Assembly: GCA_026874595.1 (NCBI GenBank)
Contig: CM049307.1
Coordinates: 94,274,330-94,338,329, forward strand
Origin: Sipunculus nudus
Taxonomy: Eukaryota > Annelida > Sipuncula > Golfingiida > Sipunculidae
Direction: 5' to 3'
Length of the DNA stretch: 64,000 nucleotides
Each line of letters starts with the position of its first letter. Positions within the stretch are counted from its first letter, which is position 1. The notes beneath the pieces were generated by a model, which saw nothing but the letters and a program-made list of their open reading frames with translations, was not told the origin of the DNA and searched no databases. Below are positions 23,611 to 35,242 of the stretch, piece after piece. Made by a program: the position numbers and the translations under genes.

Positions 23611-24239
23611 AGTCGCCAGGGATTTTTATTTGTTTGTAACTTAAGTTACAAATTATCGTGTTTATTTTTGAAATCATCACAAATCTTTTTCATGTTTTCA
23701 TGAATAATATACCTCCAATTAAGTTTTAATTTAAAAAGGCTCTTCAGATGATATATCAACTACTGCGTATGTCAAAGACTTTATATTCAGGACAAGTAAT
23801 TACTTATAAATAACTCAGTTGAAGGTTTTGAGAAAATTGCCAAAGAAGTACATTCAAAGATATCATTCGGTCTACAGAAGTATCTAAGCACGGCAACATG
23901 TTGACAGCCAGATAAATTAAGACAAGACGGTTGGTCTTGTCAAACCATTTAATAATATTATGGATGAGTTGATGATATTTGATAAAAACCTATTTAAACG
24001 ATGAATGTTTGTGTTATCACAAGGGCGACCTGTCAAACATCACGTGCAATGGTTGCAGTAGATGGAGCTCATAGTCAAAGCAGAGTGCCAAATTCGGCGG
24101 AATACCTCAAGGCAAACTCCGCCTGTACAGGTGCTGAACCCGGCCAAATGGGAAAAACGCGTATTAACACAGGATCTCTACTATAACTGTGTTGGTGGTA
24201 TCATCCATAATTAGTATATATCCAATTTACTTCTGGCCA
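23611..24239. other. Non-coding, nothing recognised
   Basis: AT-rich after the BEL/Pao truncation point. The short frame at 24001-24186 shows no domain. Confidence 0.35.
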
Positions 24240-25130
24240 TTTGAAATGTGTCCCACAGATAATAAAAGATAATATAAATATAAAATTATCCAAACTTTCA
24301 TTACCCTACCAACCTTGAATATTAATTGACGCCACTCATAAAAAACATCAAGGGTCGACATTGTGGGTTAATTGTTCGCGTTTTCACTATTGCTGTTTCA
24401 TTTTTAAAAAATAAATCACACAAATACCCTATGAAAAATAGACTGAACTATAGGGATCATCCAATGAGAACCGTTTCCGGTTCCGGTTGGGGTATTATTT
24501 TGTCCACCAATGGTCATAACTGGATACTGTCCTATTCGCTATGCCTCCAAGCTAAAGCACTTGCGCAAGCCAGTTTTTAACATTTGACCAGTAGTAGCTA
24601 TCCAGCCTCAGGGGATTATTCCACATATAATATAAGCTTGCGTCTTATAGAATTTAAGTCCAGTTATTTAGTATGAAAATGATTAATGTGCATCTTAAAG
24701 TGTAGAAACCTTAAAACAAAATTACCGTATTGTTTTATTTTATCTTGGCCAGTTGGGAAATAATATTGGAGTAACACAATAAAAGCAAAAGAGGTTCAGT
24801 TCAGACTTAAAACTACTGCTATGATCTGCAGTGGAAGGCTTTTCAGTATGAGTACTGTTTATCTTGATCGTCTTGGTGCTGTTTGATTTTTGACGAGTAC
24901 AAAATAGCAAGTGACTCGGGGAGGTCGGAAGCCCCTGTAAAGTTCTCCATCTAGAACCAAACAATGATGTGCAGATATCTCATGTAACCTCACTGGGTTA
25001 CAAGTATTTTGTGGCCATGTATTATTTCTTTTAACGGCAAACAATGACATAAGGAGAAGAAATCGCACGTATTCTATTGTTTTATGACAGAAGAGCCAAT
25101 AGAGGCTTACTGCATTCTAAAAATGTTACA
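24240..25130 (+). repeat. Old segmental duplication, partner at 54210-55070
   Basis: Shared blocks: 'taataaaagataa', 'ttgacgccactcataaaaa', 'actgaactatagggatca', 'ccaatgagaaccgt', 'cttgcgtcttatagaat', 'ctgctatgatctgcagtgga'. Same orientation. The right part (24770-25120) also matches 13790-14040 and 14810-14930. Confidence 0.7.
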
Positions 25131-25151
25131 TGACAACCTTCAATTGTCATT

Positions 25152-25153
<2 letters not shown>

Positions 25154-25198
<45 letters not shown>

Positions 25199-25262
25199 CA
25201 GCCGGGTTCAGATAATGCAAAGGGAGCAGCTCCCCCCCCCCTCCCCCCTCCCCCCCCCCCCT
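25154..25262. repeat. (TA)n and poly-C tracts
   Basis: A TA run (25154-25193) is followed by a C-rich tract with T interruptions (25230-25262). Confidence 0.9.
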
Positions 25263-27120
25263 CGACCGAAGTTTTCACAAAATTATTTTTTATGTCAAGC
25301 ATTAAATCAAACTCTTGTTCCTTGCTGTTACATTTCAAATCAGTTCTTGCCACTTTTATCACAAATATCATTAATTCTGTTGTTCGTGTTTTATTTATGT
25401 AAAAAACTGGTAATCCATATATGTAGTTTCTGCTCCATCCAGTGCCTAAAGTGTGTACACAGCATCAGCTCAGTCTATTGAGTAGTTAAAATTTTATGAT
25501 GTCAAGACAGTGTTGAAAATATCCGCAATACCCCAGTCACTAGGTATGAGTGCGAAAGAAGCATTACCATACTGAGACTTTTCAAACCCTGTCTAAGGTA
25601 AAATATGGGCCAAACGATATTGACATATCTGGCCCTTATGTACACATGGCTGTACCAGTGGATATTACAAGAGTTGTTAATTTAGGAGTTTGCACTCAGA
25701 AAAACCAGAAAGATGGTTCTCTCTTTTTTAATCGCATCAGAAATTTCGTATAACCTTATAATTCCTATTAAATTCACCATACGGGATTTTTAATGTTAAA
25801 CAAACAAACAATCAGTTTAAATACTTCTACATAGCTAACGATACATGATAAATGTTCTGTTTCTGATGATCAGGCCATACTTAGAATGCAAATATCACTT
25901 TTTACTCGTATTTTTTAATTCTCCACATTTTTATAATGCATATAAATCTTTCAATATCCATTATTTTGCTTATCAATACAGCAAACAAACAAGAATGATA
26001 GCCCTCACTTTGTTTATTCAGGCCATATTTGACCAACAGCAAAATTTTGTTAATTGACATGTTGTGATCACCAACTGGTATGATGCCATATATGATTTAA
26101 GATTTTGATATTGGTTGTAAAATATTATTTTCAGATAAATGTTCTGCAGCAACCTTACAGTCCAGAAATGTATACAGTTACTTTTTCGTTTTCAATACAA
26201 AAAGAACATCGAGGACTTAAATTCCACTTACAGAACTGATCATTGAAAGGAATACAGTTATTCAGTATATTGTATGGAAACTCCCTAAAATGAATGTCTA
26301 AGGTCCTTGTATATTCCACTGTAAACATGTTCCCATTTCGCCTCCATACTATTTTCTCAGGTTCTGTTAGCCCTTACTTTCTGTAGGAGTTTCCCTTATT
26401 TCTCCACAAGAGTCTTGTATACATTTCTATCTCTTTACGTATTCACAGCCTACAAACCATGCACATTTACTACACTGTCAACTTAATTTTTTTCATGATG
26501 TACTAGTTTATGCCCTATAAATGTCCAGATCTTTTGGCATGGCATGTTTCAATGCTATCCAAATCATAATAACCTTATTCATTCCGTCCTCCACTTTCCA
26601 TTATAATCTGCCAGGTCCTTCATAAAATGTAACTTGCCATTAACATGTTTATTGTATACAGGTGAGATATTTATCTTTATATATTATTTCTCAGACTTTG
26701 ATATATCTTCTGATACATAGGAAACGTATTCCCCTAAATCTTGGTAATCATTACGGTAACACAGTTTCATCACGGTTTTCTCTTATACAGTTCAATTTGC
26801 CTATTTTAGTTAATCTGAAATTTAAAATTTTGCTAATGGTCGATCCTTCTGAACATATAATGCGGTTAATATACATTATTCTCTTTATCTTTGTTTTGCA
26901 TTTATCGTCTGGAAAATTCTGCCTTATATTCTTAATGATCCAGGAGATTAATGAATCCAGAAGAGAAATCAATCAGCATGTACAGTAAGAAAAGCATCCT
27001 TTATAAATGATAACTGCTCGGTGGAAAATATAATGCATAGTGAGTACTATTCCAAAATATCAATATTTTATAATAGAGAGCATTTGGTGACTTTGGGGCC
27101 CAGATATAGACAAATAATTT
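25263..27120. other. Non-coding, nothing recognised
   Basis: AT-rich. Several frames of 60-110 codons occur, as expected by chance at this composition; none shows a domain, splice context or conserved partner. Confidence 0.35.
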
Positions 27121-27134
27121 GATATATATATATT

Positions 27135-27182
<48 letters not shown>

Positions 27183-27195
27183 TATATATATATAA
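27121..27195. repeat. Interrupted (TA)n microsatellite
   Basis: TA runs interrupted by TATAAA. Confidence 0.95.
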
Positions 27196-29529
27196 TCCTC
27201 TCAGCAAGCAAAAATTTCAACAAAGGTGGCTAACATTTTTATCAAAATAATTCCTTAGAGTTAAAGTTCAATGTAATAGGTAAATTTTTAGTAAAATTCC
27301 ACATGAAAACTGCAATTACTCAACTATAAATACACTGTTTGCTTTGCTATGAAATGTGTATGTATGTTCAACTTAGAGGCCCGGAAAGGTTTATTTTGCT
27401 TTTTGATAGAAGTGGCACATGCGTTTCTTAGACTGCAAAATTTACTGCTGTCATATTTCTCAGCTATTGTTTAGTGTATTTTAATCAAATTGATAATTGA
27501 GAATCTCATGAGCTGAATAAAATGTGATTTTATCAATTATTTAATATAGATTTTACTTGTATTTTAAGATTACCAATGTATAGCAAGTTGTGCCTGTTTC
27601 TCAGCAGTGTACTCAATTGTTGATTACAAAACTTCATATGCTTGTTGATCATTTACTTATTTTTTTATCATTTGAATACAACTGGTGGTTGATGCATGAT
27701 GCCACCTATGTTATTATTATAACATTTTATTTTTATTTTGCGACTTTCAAGTTACAGCATTTGTGTATTTTCCTGAGATGATGGGTCATGCATTTCCCGA
27801 AATTCGGTATGCTCATTGATCACGGCTAGTGTAATGACTAAACAAGACAGATGTCTATAGATGTCACTTTTGTATATTATTTATGCATTTTTCTTGTATT
27901 TTTAGACTTTCAAATAACAGCTCATGTAGCAATTTGTTTTTATGTGTGACACTGACAAAAACAGCCATTTCAGAGTATTGCAGGCACTTTAGACTATCAA
28001 ACTAAAATCATGTCAAGTAGGCAGAAATTATTACAATGAAACTATGTCAATATACAGACATCATTACTACAAACTTTAAACAAGATGGACCTCCATCCGG
28101 GGCGAGTGCTTCGCGTGCTGAGTGGGAAGGCTGTGCTATGACTAAGCAATGGATGTGAAAACACACCAAAGACCTTTAGGTGCGATTGTCACTGGGCCTG
28201 GTTAATAACAGGATATATTTCATGAATGAGTCTTAAACCTATATGTACATATTGAGTTTAGCTAGAACTAAAGAAGTATTGTGCACCTGCATCAAAAATC
28301 ATTTAAAAATAAACATGAAAGTATTTGTCTTGGGAACTCCTAAACCCATTCTTGCCTACAATTTCTGAAAATATGTAAGAATGCACTCTTATGTAATACC
28401 AAAAGGATTGTGTAACCAAGCATATTAATTAAGTTCAGTGCTGTACCATTTCCCTTGGGATTTCTAATTTACACTCCTAAAAATTCTAACATAAAAAAAT
28501 AAATAACTGCCATCTGTTTTGATTCAATTTGAGTATTAAATAGTGCCTTTCAAATTCAATTCAGTGCACTGTTTATTTTATGCATTATTACAGCAACTAA
28601 GCTTGTACACCGAAGTAGCCTCTTCAGAAGCGCAAGATTTCCGCTGCTTAGGGAGCGTTAAGTAAAGAATGCATATTGCAAATATGATTAATTCTGATGT
28701 CAACAAGTTAACACTAAAATAGATGTAAACTAAGTTACATTCGGAATGAAGTGAACTTCATTGCCATGGAGTATATGGAAATATGACTTGACCCGAACCT
28801 AAGCTTGATTTGGCATTCTGACTTGTTAATTAAAATTAGTAAATATTGACTTTTAACAAAGGAATCATGGCATTTTTCAATGAATAATTCTGCTTTGTTA
28901 GCATGACTTGAGGGGCTGAAACAGTAAACAGTTTACAACTTCAAAAGGTAATGTGACCACTTACATTTGCACGGCATGTCGGAATATTAAGTTTTGTCTT
29001 TATAAATAGGGGCATTTCTGTATAATTAAATAAAATATATTTAATTTTGCTCTCTAAATAAAGCTGACACATAATATTATACGTAATAATGTACATAATC
29101 GTACTTTATTTAAGCTCAGGCTCAAGGTATTTGGCACACTCATCTTTATCAGTCTTTACATTTAATACATATTCATAAAAATAAAGATATATCAAAATAA
29201 CGGTAAAAACATAATATGGCCTGTAGGATATGGTTATGTACAACAGTTTTAAGGAAGTTCTTCAAAGCTACCTGAAAAATATACGTATTCAACAGTGAAA
29301 GATCCTATTTTTTAACTCCCAATGATTTCATGTTTTTCAATGATAACGTTAAAAACATCTAATGTTGTGAAGACCACTAACATTTTGGTTTGCATACAAC
29401 ATTTACAGCATGAACAATTTGCCAATGGGTCTAGACGCTCACTAGAATTTGACATATTAATATTTGTCAAGGAACCTTGAATAATGGGTAGTATGACTTT
29501 CAGAGTGATTTTTTCATAATCCTAAGAGA
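27196..29529. other. Non-coding, nothing recognised
   Basis: No supported gene. A short GC-richer patch at 28085-28140 ('ccggggcgagtgcttcgcgt') stands out from the AT-rich surroundings but has no open frame or RNA-like fold that I can defend. Confidence 0.35.
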
Positions 29530-29965
29530 ATAGAAAGCAACCGCAGTTAAGGTTTCAAAGAAGAGTTTACCAGGAGCTCCCTAGATGCTCATTTAGAAGT
29601 TTCTACGTCAAACTGCTATGACTTGTCTCTATCTGACATACAGGATACTCAAATTAGGTTGTTTCACATAGCTCATGGATTAAAGGTCACAATAAACTTA
29701 CTTTGGGTGTGAAAAGAGACTTAACAATGACCCCTCTTTATATTAAGAAAAGTTTCTAGATCAATTTAGAATTGTGACCTGTCTTTCTGGGTGCTCAGAA
29801 ATAGGATTTCTGCCTATAGCTTACATACAGGATTCAAAGGAGACTTGCCAGGGACCTTTCTGAATTTCATATTAGAAGGTTCTAGACCAAACAGATAAGC
29901 TTTGTGCCCTCCCTGACAGCCTGGATGCTCCTAGTCATATTTTTGGCCGGTCACTTGCAGGATAT

Positions 29966-29980
29966 AGGTCACAATGACCT
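29966..29980. promoter_or_regulatory. Perfect AGGTCAnnnTGACCT palindrome
   Basis: AGGTCACAATGACCT: matches the estrogen-response-element consensus (inverted repeat, 3-base spacer). Activity is not shown by the sequence. Confidence 0.45.
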
Positions 29981-30118
29981 AGTTTCAGGTTTCCAAGGAA
30001 ATTTGACCAGAACCTCCTTGAATATGGTGTTATAAGATTGTAAACCTAACGGTCGTGCCCTGTATGACAGTCTGGGTACTCAAAATCATGTGTATTTGGC
30101 CAGTCGCTCACAGAATAT

Positions 30119-30133
30119 AGGTCATAATGACCT
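30119..30133. promoter_or_regulatory. Perfect AGGTCAnnnTGACCT palindrome
   Basis: AGGTCATAATGACCT in the next unit of the tandem array. Confidence 0.45.
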
Positions 30134-30406
30134 GATTTCAGGTTTCAAAGAAAATTTTCCTGAATATTATATTCTAGGGCTATTAACGAACAGTAATCTT
30201 ACATTCAGGGTGCTTCATTCATATTTCTTACCTATAGCTCACAGAATTCAGGTAACGGAGACTTAATTTCATATTTCTAATGACATTTAACCAGGACCTC
30301 TCTGAATGTCAAATTAGAATATTCTAGACCAAATGGTTACAATTTGAGATCCATCTTACTCTCTGCATGCTCAAAATCATGTTTCGGCCAGTAGCTCTGG
30401 GAATAT

Positions 30407-30421
30407 AGGTCACCATGACCT
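30407..30421. promoter_or_regulatory. Perfect AGGTCAnnnTGACCT palindrome
   Basis: AGGTCACCATGACCT in a later unit of the tandem array. Confidence 0.45.
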
Positions 30422-30619
30422 AAACATCCAAAATTTGCCAAGCACCTCCCTGGATGTACAGTTAGAGGTTTCTAGTTCTAAAGGATAAATTTGGATAAAA
30501 TCTGTGCCTTATCTCACTCAAATCGAATCCTTTCTACACAAACACTTTGTCATTATACGATAAAGTGGTATTGTGGTAGTTGCATCATGAGGACATAATT
30601 CCTGTGCTATAAATGCTGC

Positions 30620-30960
30620 ATTCCTTTTTTTGGCCAGTCCCAAAGGTGGTCTTATTACATACTTTTATTTTACTGTTAAGTCTTTTTCGAGAGTAGCACA
30701 CTTGTGACATATTAAACCTTCATATTAACCCTTCTAATAAAAAAACCTTGATCACTCGCCGTGAGCTTATTTTAGATAGCTAGTTATTTATTCATTATGC
30801 AATAAGTAAATGGAAGTTTACATAAAATGTTGAGTGGTTGTTATTTTTTCCATTTAAGATTCATTAATTAAAAGAAAAGGGAAATATTGAAATTTTTACT
30901 TACATGTTCCCAAAATAGAAATATCATTTTAACTGCAGTACTGCTACTTAGGTTTGTTCT
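30620..30960 (+). repeat. Duplicated block, partner 6740-7760
   Basis: 'ttttggccagtc.ca', 'gtcttattaca', 'gtagcacac.tgt' and then 'gttgagtggttgttat' match the 6.7-7.8 kb block; about 700 bases of that block are absent here. Confidence 0.65.
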
Positions 30961-31560
30961 CGAATTGACTAGTTGGGGTTTCCGCTATTCTACCCATTTG
31001 TACCGTTCCACTTGGTAGGCCTAACCCCAATATAAAGTATGACAAATTGTAAAGTTTTACTTTACTTCTTCTATTGAATTTAAAAGGTTTCTTATCAGTC
31101 CAAATGTCAAAATATTAAACAATAACATAGCACGAGAAAAACGTGAAACGCATGACATAATGAACATGCCATGTGCAGAAGGTTAAACGATTTTTTTTAT
31201 TGATGAATTGCAATGGCTATATGGACATTCAAAATTTGATTAGAACTCTTAATGACCTTATGTTTGTTTATTTTGAATATCATATAGCTAAAAGCTCACT
31301 TGACTGCCCTTCTCGTTAGTCTAAAAATCAGACAAATCCTGCATAAAGTGGCTGAGTGCGGACTAAGTAAACCGATACAAGATCTGGAATATTATTTTTA
31401 TATTGCGGATATAACCATAGCCTATGTGACTATCCGCACTTTGTTAGCATATAAACTTGACTACACTAAATAGGTTTACTTTGGTCTCGAAGTAGTCTGC
31501 TTTGCTTCCGCACTGTATTTCGCCTTGCAGGAGCTTTAACCGGTTTATTCAACACATCGT
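30961..31560. other. Non-coding; possible older inverted-repeat element
   Basis: From about 31350 the sequence has many 'cggttta'/'taaaccg' motifs. The hAT element at 31569 interrupts it. 'CTGAGTGCGGACT' near 31351 and the reverse complement of the end near 32643 ('CTGAGTCCGCTTG') may be termini of an older element. Low support. Confidence 0.3.
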
Positions 31561-31568
31561 GAGTTTGC

Positions 31569-32446
31569 TAGTGGTGGGAGTCGGTTCCTTTTTCATAATC
31601 GATCATCGGTTTGAGCAAACCGACTGATGATCGATTATAAGTCGGTTTAGACAAATATATGCAATTATCAAGGAAATATGCAATTATCTGTGAAACTCTA
31701 CTTGCGTTTCTCCGGCAGGAATTCTCCTCTCGCGCATGAGTGTAACGATCCTTCCAAGTATAAAGACTAATTTTAAGGATCAATTTTAACGATCGGCAAC
31801 CTCGGGTAATATCTTTCATAATGGAATTACAGAGCATCTAAGAATGTTAGGCCTATAAAGGGTTTGTTTTTCTAGCACATGAAGGCATATTTTATGGGCC
31901 CAGGTGCGCTTGGGGCAGATCATACCAAAAAAAATGCAGACTAGTCCAAAAAAAATTCCAGCTGAAATCTAAATACTCGACCGGCCGGGTTAGCCCCTAA
32001 AAAGAAAATTTAAAGGACGGCCTAAACAGCGGCACCTGGCATCGGTTGAATAGATTATTTCTAAGAGAATCTTGCAAAATTGGCATTGATCTGGAGAACT
32101 ACGGAGTATTTTAACGCATTTCCGCCCATATTTTGCAATTTACATTTCGTTAGAAAACGTTCCGCTAATTCTGCAGCTCCCTACGAGTTCACAGATAATA
32201 AGTTTAATAAGTCCTTCGTTCTCGCATCTACCGTATCATACTCAGTTACATACTGAAGTTATTTGGGAACACAGACTCATTATATGAAGCGCGGAATGTG
32301 GTAAAAAAATGGAAGAATCATTTTTGCCTATTACTTAAAGGCTTATTATTATGATGTAATTGATAGTTGGCTTTTGTAATTGAGCTCTTGAAAGTGGCAG
32401 CAAACCGACTAACTTTCAATAAAACTCGATGATCGGCCCACCACTA
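31569..32446. mobile_element. hAT-type non-autonomous element
   Basis: Termini TAGTGGTGGG (31569-31578) and CCCACCACTA (32437-32446) are perfect inverted repeats. They are flanked by an exact 8-bp duplication GAGTTTGC at 31561-31568 and 32447-32454, the size characteristic of hAT transposition. A strong internal foldback lies near the left end (about 31596-31640; ATAATCGATCATC paired with GATGATCGATTAT), and 'aaaccgact' motifs occur near both ends, possibly transposase-binding sites. No transposase frame is present in 878 bp, so the element is non-autonomous. Confidence 0.85.
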
Positions 32447-32454
32447 GAGTTTGC

Positions 32455-33593
32455 TGTCCGCATATCAGGCCTGCAGTGGAGCAATCTCGCACAATGTATT
32501 CTGGGACAGCATCAAAGGAAGCGGCCAAGGCATTTCGCTGAAACTGGACTCATTCCGACTAGAAGCGGATTTGCCTGTACCTATTAGAAATCGGTTTACC
32601 GTAAACCGGACTAGAGTAAACTGGACTACTGCAAGCGGACTCAGATTATTGGCCGGGTGGGTACAGGGTAAACTGATTCACGATCCGGATTATTTGCTGA
32701 TGCGTATTCGGCCTTTGTTAGGATACTCGGTTATGTTGCACATTTCCCTCAAAGTTTATAGAATGATTTACCACAATTAAGTTATGACATCTTTAAAAGT
32801 GAATAAGCACAACTGAAATAAGGCATGAGGGTCTTCAGGGGTTGGATCCAAGGGGGTGCCCCCCCCCCCCCCCCCCCCACACACACACTTTAAAGGTATT
32901 ATCGAGGAAAATGTTTCAAACTTTAAAGAAACTAAATATCTGTTAAGAAAATTATAGCATGGAAGTAATTTGAAAATATGAAATGAAATGACCATCTATG
33001 TGCACATATAGATTCCTCACTGAATATTTTCATAAGAATTTTTCTATTTAAACACAGAAAGAGCTATTTCTCGGGGATGTTATTTCTCAAATTGGAATAA
33101 GATACAAAAGAATATGAAAGTGATAAATCGTTTTTTAATCGTGATAAGACGTTTAGTAGGAAATGTTCAAAGAGGCTTGAAATGCCATACATCAAAGGTC
33201 AGTCCAAAGAGATATGCATGTTTGCTCGACGACTTATCCAATTTATTGCTAAACGATAATATTCTCACACAACAAAAGAAAAGAAAATGTGCTTTACACG
33301 GTCATAATAATTACTCATTCATTACTTTTTTCCTCACATCATATATTAACTTCAATAAAATCAAGTGCCAAGTACCGGCACCTGTACCGCTCTGTGTTAA
33401 AGCACAATCAAGGTATCTTTAAGTGACAACATAATATTTACACAAGGAAGCCCTAAAGAACTTTGAGTTTTAATAATGTCAACAATTAAGTACTTTAGTA
33501 AATAATTAAATAAACTGATCTGCATTAATTGTTTTTGTCCCACTTTATTTAACATGATACCAATAGTTATTACAATAAAATTCATAAATTAAA
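32455..33593. other. Non-coding, includes a poly-C/(CA)n tract
   Basis: A C run near 32860-32878 is followed by (CA)n. The frames at 32451-32780 and 33114-33422 are not recognised; the first begins at the hAT insertion edge and is unlikely to be a gene. Confidence 0.35.
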
Positions 33594-33596
33594 TAC

Positions 33597-33646
<50 letters not shown>
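33594..33646. repeat. (TA)n(GA)n microsatellite
   Basis: Compound TA then GA dinucleotide tract. Confidence 0.95.
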
Positions 33647-33649
<3 letters not shown>

Positions 33650-34064
33650 CATTCATTTAAATTTAGTTCAATGAAAATATCGCGATTCATATCGCAATAC
33701 CCTACCACATATATTGCAACACGAAATATTTTAGCGATACCCAGCCCTAGTAATGATGTTGTGAATAATACCATAGACAAGGTGAACATTCAGTTTCAGT
33801 GCATCCTGTGTGTAGTACATACTGTGTACACGAATCAAATCATACTGACTACCGTAACCTTTACACTTTTATACTTATCGTGTCTTGGACATCCTGTGAG
33901 ATTAGGCGAGGGCCCCAGCCATCCCGTGTGTTTACTCGGCGTAAAAAGTGTATAGCTATGTACACATTCATCCGCTTTGCCGGCAAGACCAAACGTAAAA
34001 TCGAGAGGTATGACATTTTTATTGAGTGTAAACATGCACACGGCATGACAACGACAATGCCGAC

Positions 34065-35153
34065 ATAAGCGGATCCAGAATGGAGACACAGTTCCCCCTC
34101 GCACCCCCCACCCCCCCATTTGTCATTTATTCACTTATACTGTTTGCTGTCTTGCTTACCTTACAGTATCCTGAAAATATTGTCATTTCATTTTTATGTA
34201 GTATGGGCACATATTTCCTAAACAACAAAAAAGTTTGCCGAGAAGAGTTCTTTCAAAATTTAAGCACCATTTAGTACTTTGTTAAATCCATACAAAGTCT
34301 GTATAAAATTTTATTTAACAAGTGAAGGGGGAAAGGGTTGCACCTCTGACAACACACGTAGGAAATGAATATACATAGTCAATATACGAAATGTTGTTTA
34401 ACAAATGGTTCACTTTCATTTCAAAATTTAGCCTCTCTATTGTCCATATTCCCTGCATGGCTGTTCGATATATTTATAACCAGCAAATTTCCCTGCCAAT
34501 TTGCCTTAAGAATACCAAAGTGTTTGCAAGTATTTTATTTTGTGGTATATGTAAAGTCTAGTTATTATGACTAGAATTTAAATTATATTTGGTTTTCATG
34601 ATATCTAAAAAATCATTAAATTATCATGAGATAAGATTAAATCCACATATATTTTCATTTGATATGTCCTACGGTTCTTTCAATGTTGCATTTTTCAGAA
34701 TTCACATGTTTTAGGAATTCATATCTATTGCCATCATTTTCTATTACTTCCGGAGAAACCATGCAACCGTTTCGATAAATGTTCATAGAAATAACTTGGG
34801 TTATTGTAATAGACCTAATATTTGTAGGATCTCAATATCATTACATACCATGTGTTTTAACTATGTTCTTGAATGAGATAAAGAGAGTCTAATAAAAGTT
34901 ATTTTGAATTTACTTATTCATGACTCTAAATTAATTTTAGAATATGATTTCCATGTTTATATACGAAACGAATGCCAATATTTCAGGTCACAAAGGAAAT
35001 AACAGCCTAATGGCCTAATGAACATAATGTTCATGTCATTGTTGTATGAAACATGTGATGCTCCTCTATATACTGAACGAGGAAAGGCTAAAACAATCAT
35101 ACCCTTATGACAGTTGTGCCCCCTATATAGCAAAATTCTAGATCCGCCACTGA
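34065..35153. mobile_element. Possible hAT-like MITE, weak
   Basis: The left edge 'AGCGGATCCAGAAT' (about 34069-34082) and the right edge read in reverse complement, 'CAGTGGCGGATCTAGAAT' (35153 back to 35136), are similar inverted ends. Flanking bases share only ATGC and give no convincing 8-bp duplication. The interval contains no gene. Confidence 0.3.
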
Positions 35154-35242
35154 TGCGGTTAGACATTTTATTGTTAGAAAATGTGGCGCTCAGCAAACCC
35201 AGTAGCCTCAGATTTGTGAGAATAAAAATGAGAATAATTATA

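Larger units (their letters stand above)
29530..30480 (+). repeat. Degenerate tandem repeat carrying AGGTCA palindromes
   Basis: About five diverged units of roughly 150-180 bases. Typical landmarks in order: 'ataggtcacaatgacct', 'tttcaggtttc.aagg', 'accaggacctc..tgaat', 'ttctagaccaaa', 'ctgggtgctcaaaatcat', 'ggccagt.gctca.ag'. Single units also occur near 35370-35520 and 41448-41600. Three units hold perfect 15-base palindromes (29966, 30119, 30407). Confidence 0.7.

Noticed and set aside
29105-29530. CRISPR-like or regular spacer array near the tandem repeat
   Set aside because: Repeats are long, diverged and without constant short repeats or unique spacers; the DNA is eukaryotic in character.
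33114-33422. 102-codon frame with a basic N-terminus
   Set aside because: It has an ATG but no domain, no splice context and composition typical of chance frames in this AT-rich DNA.
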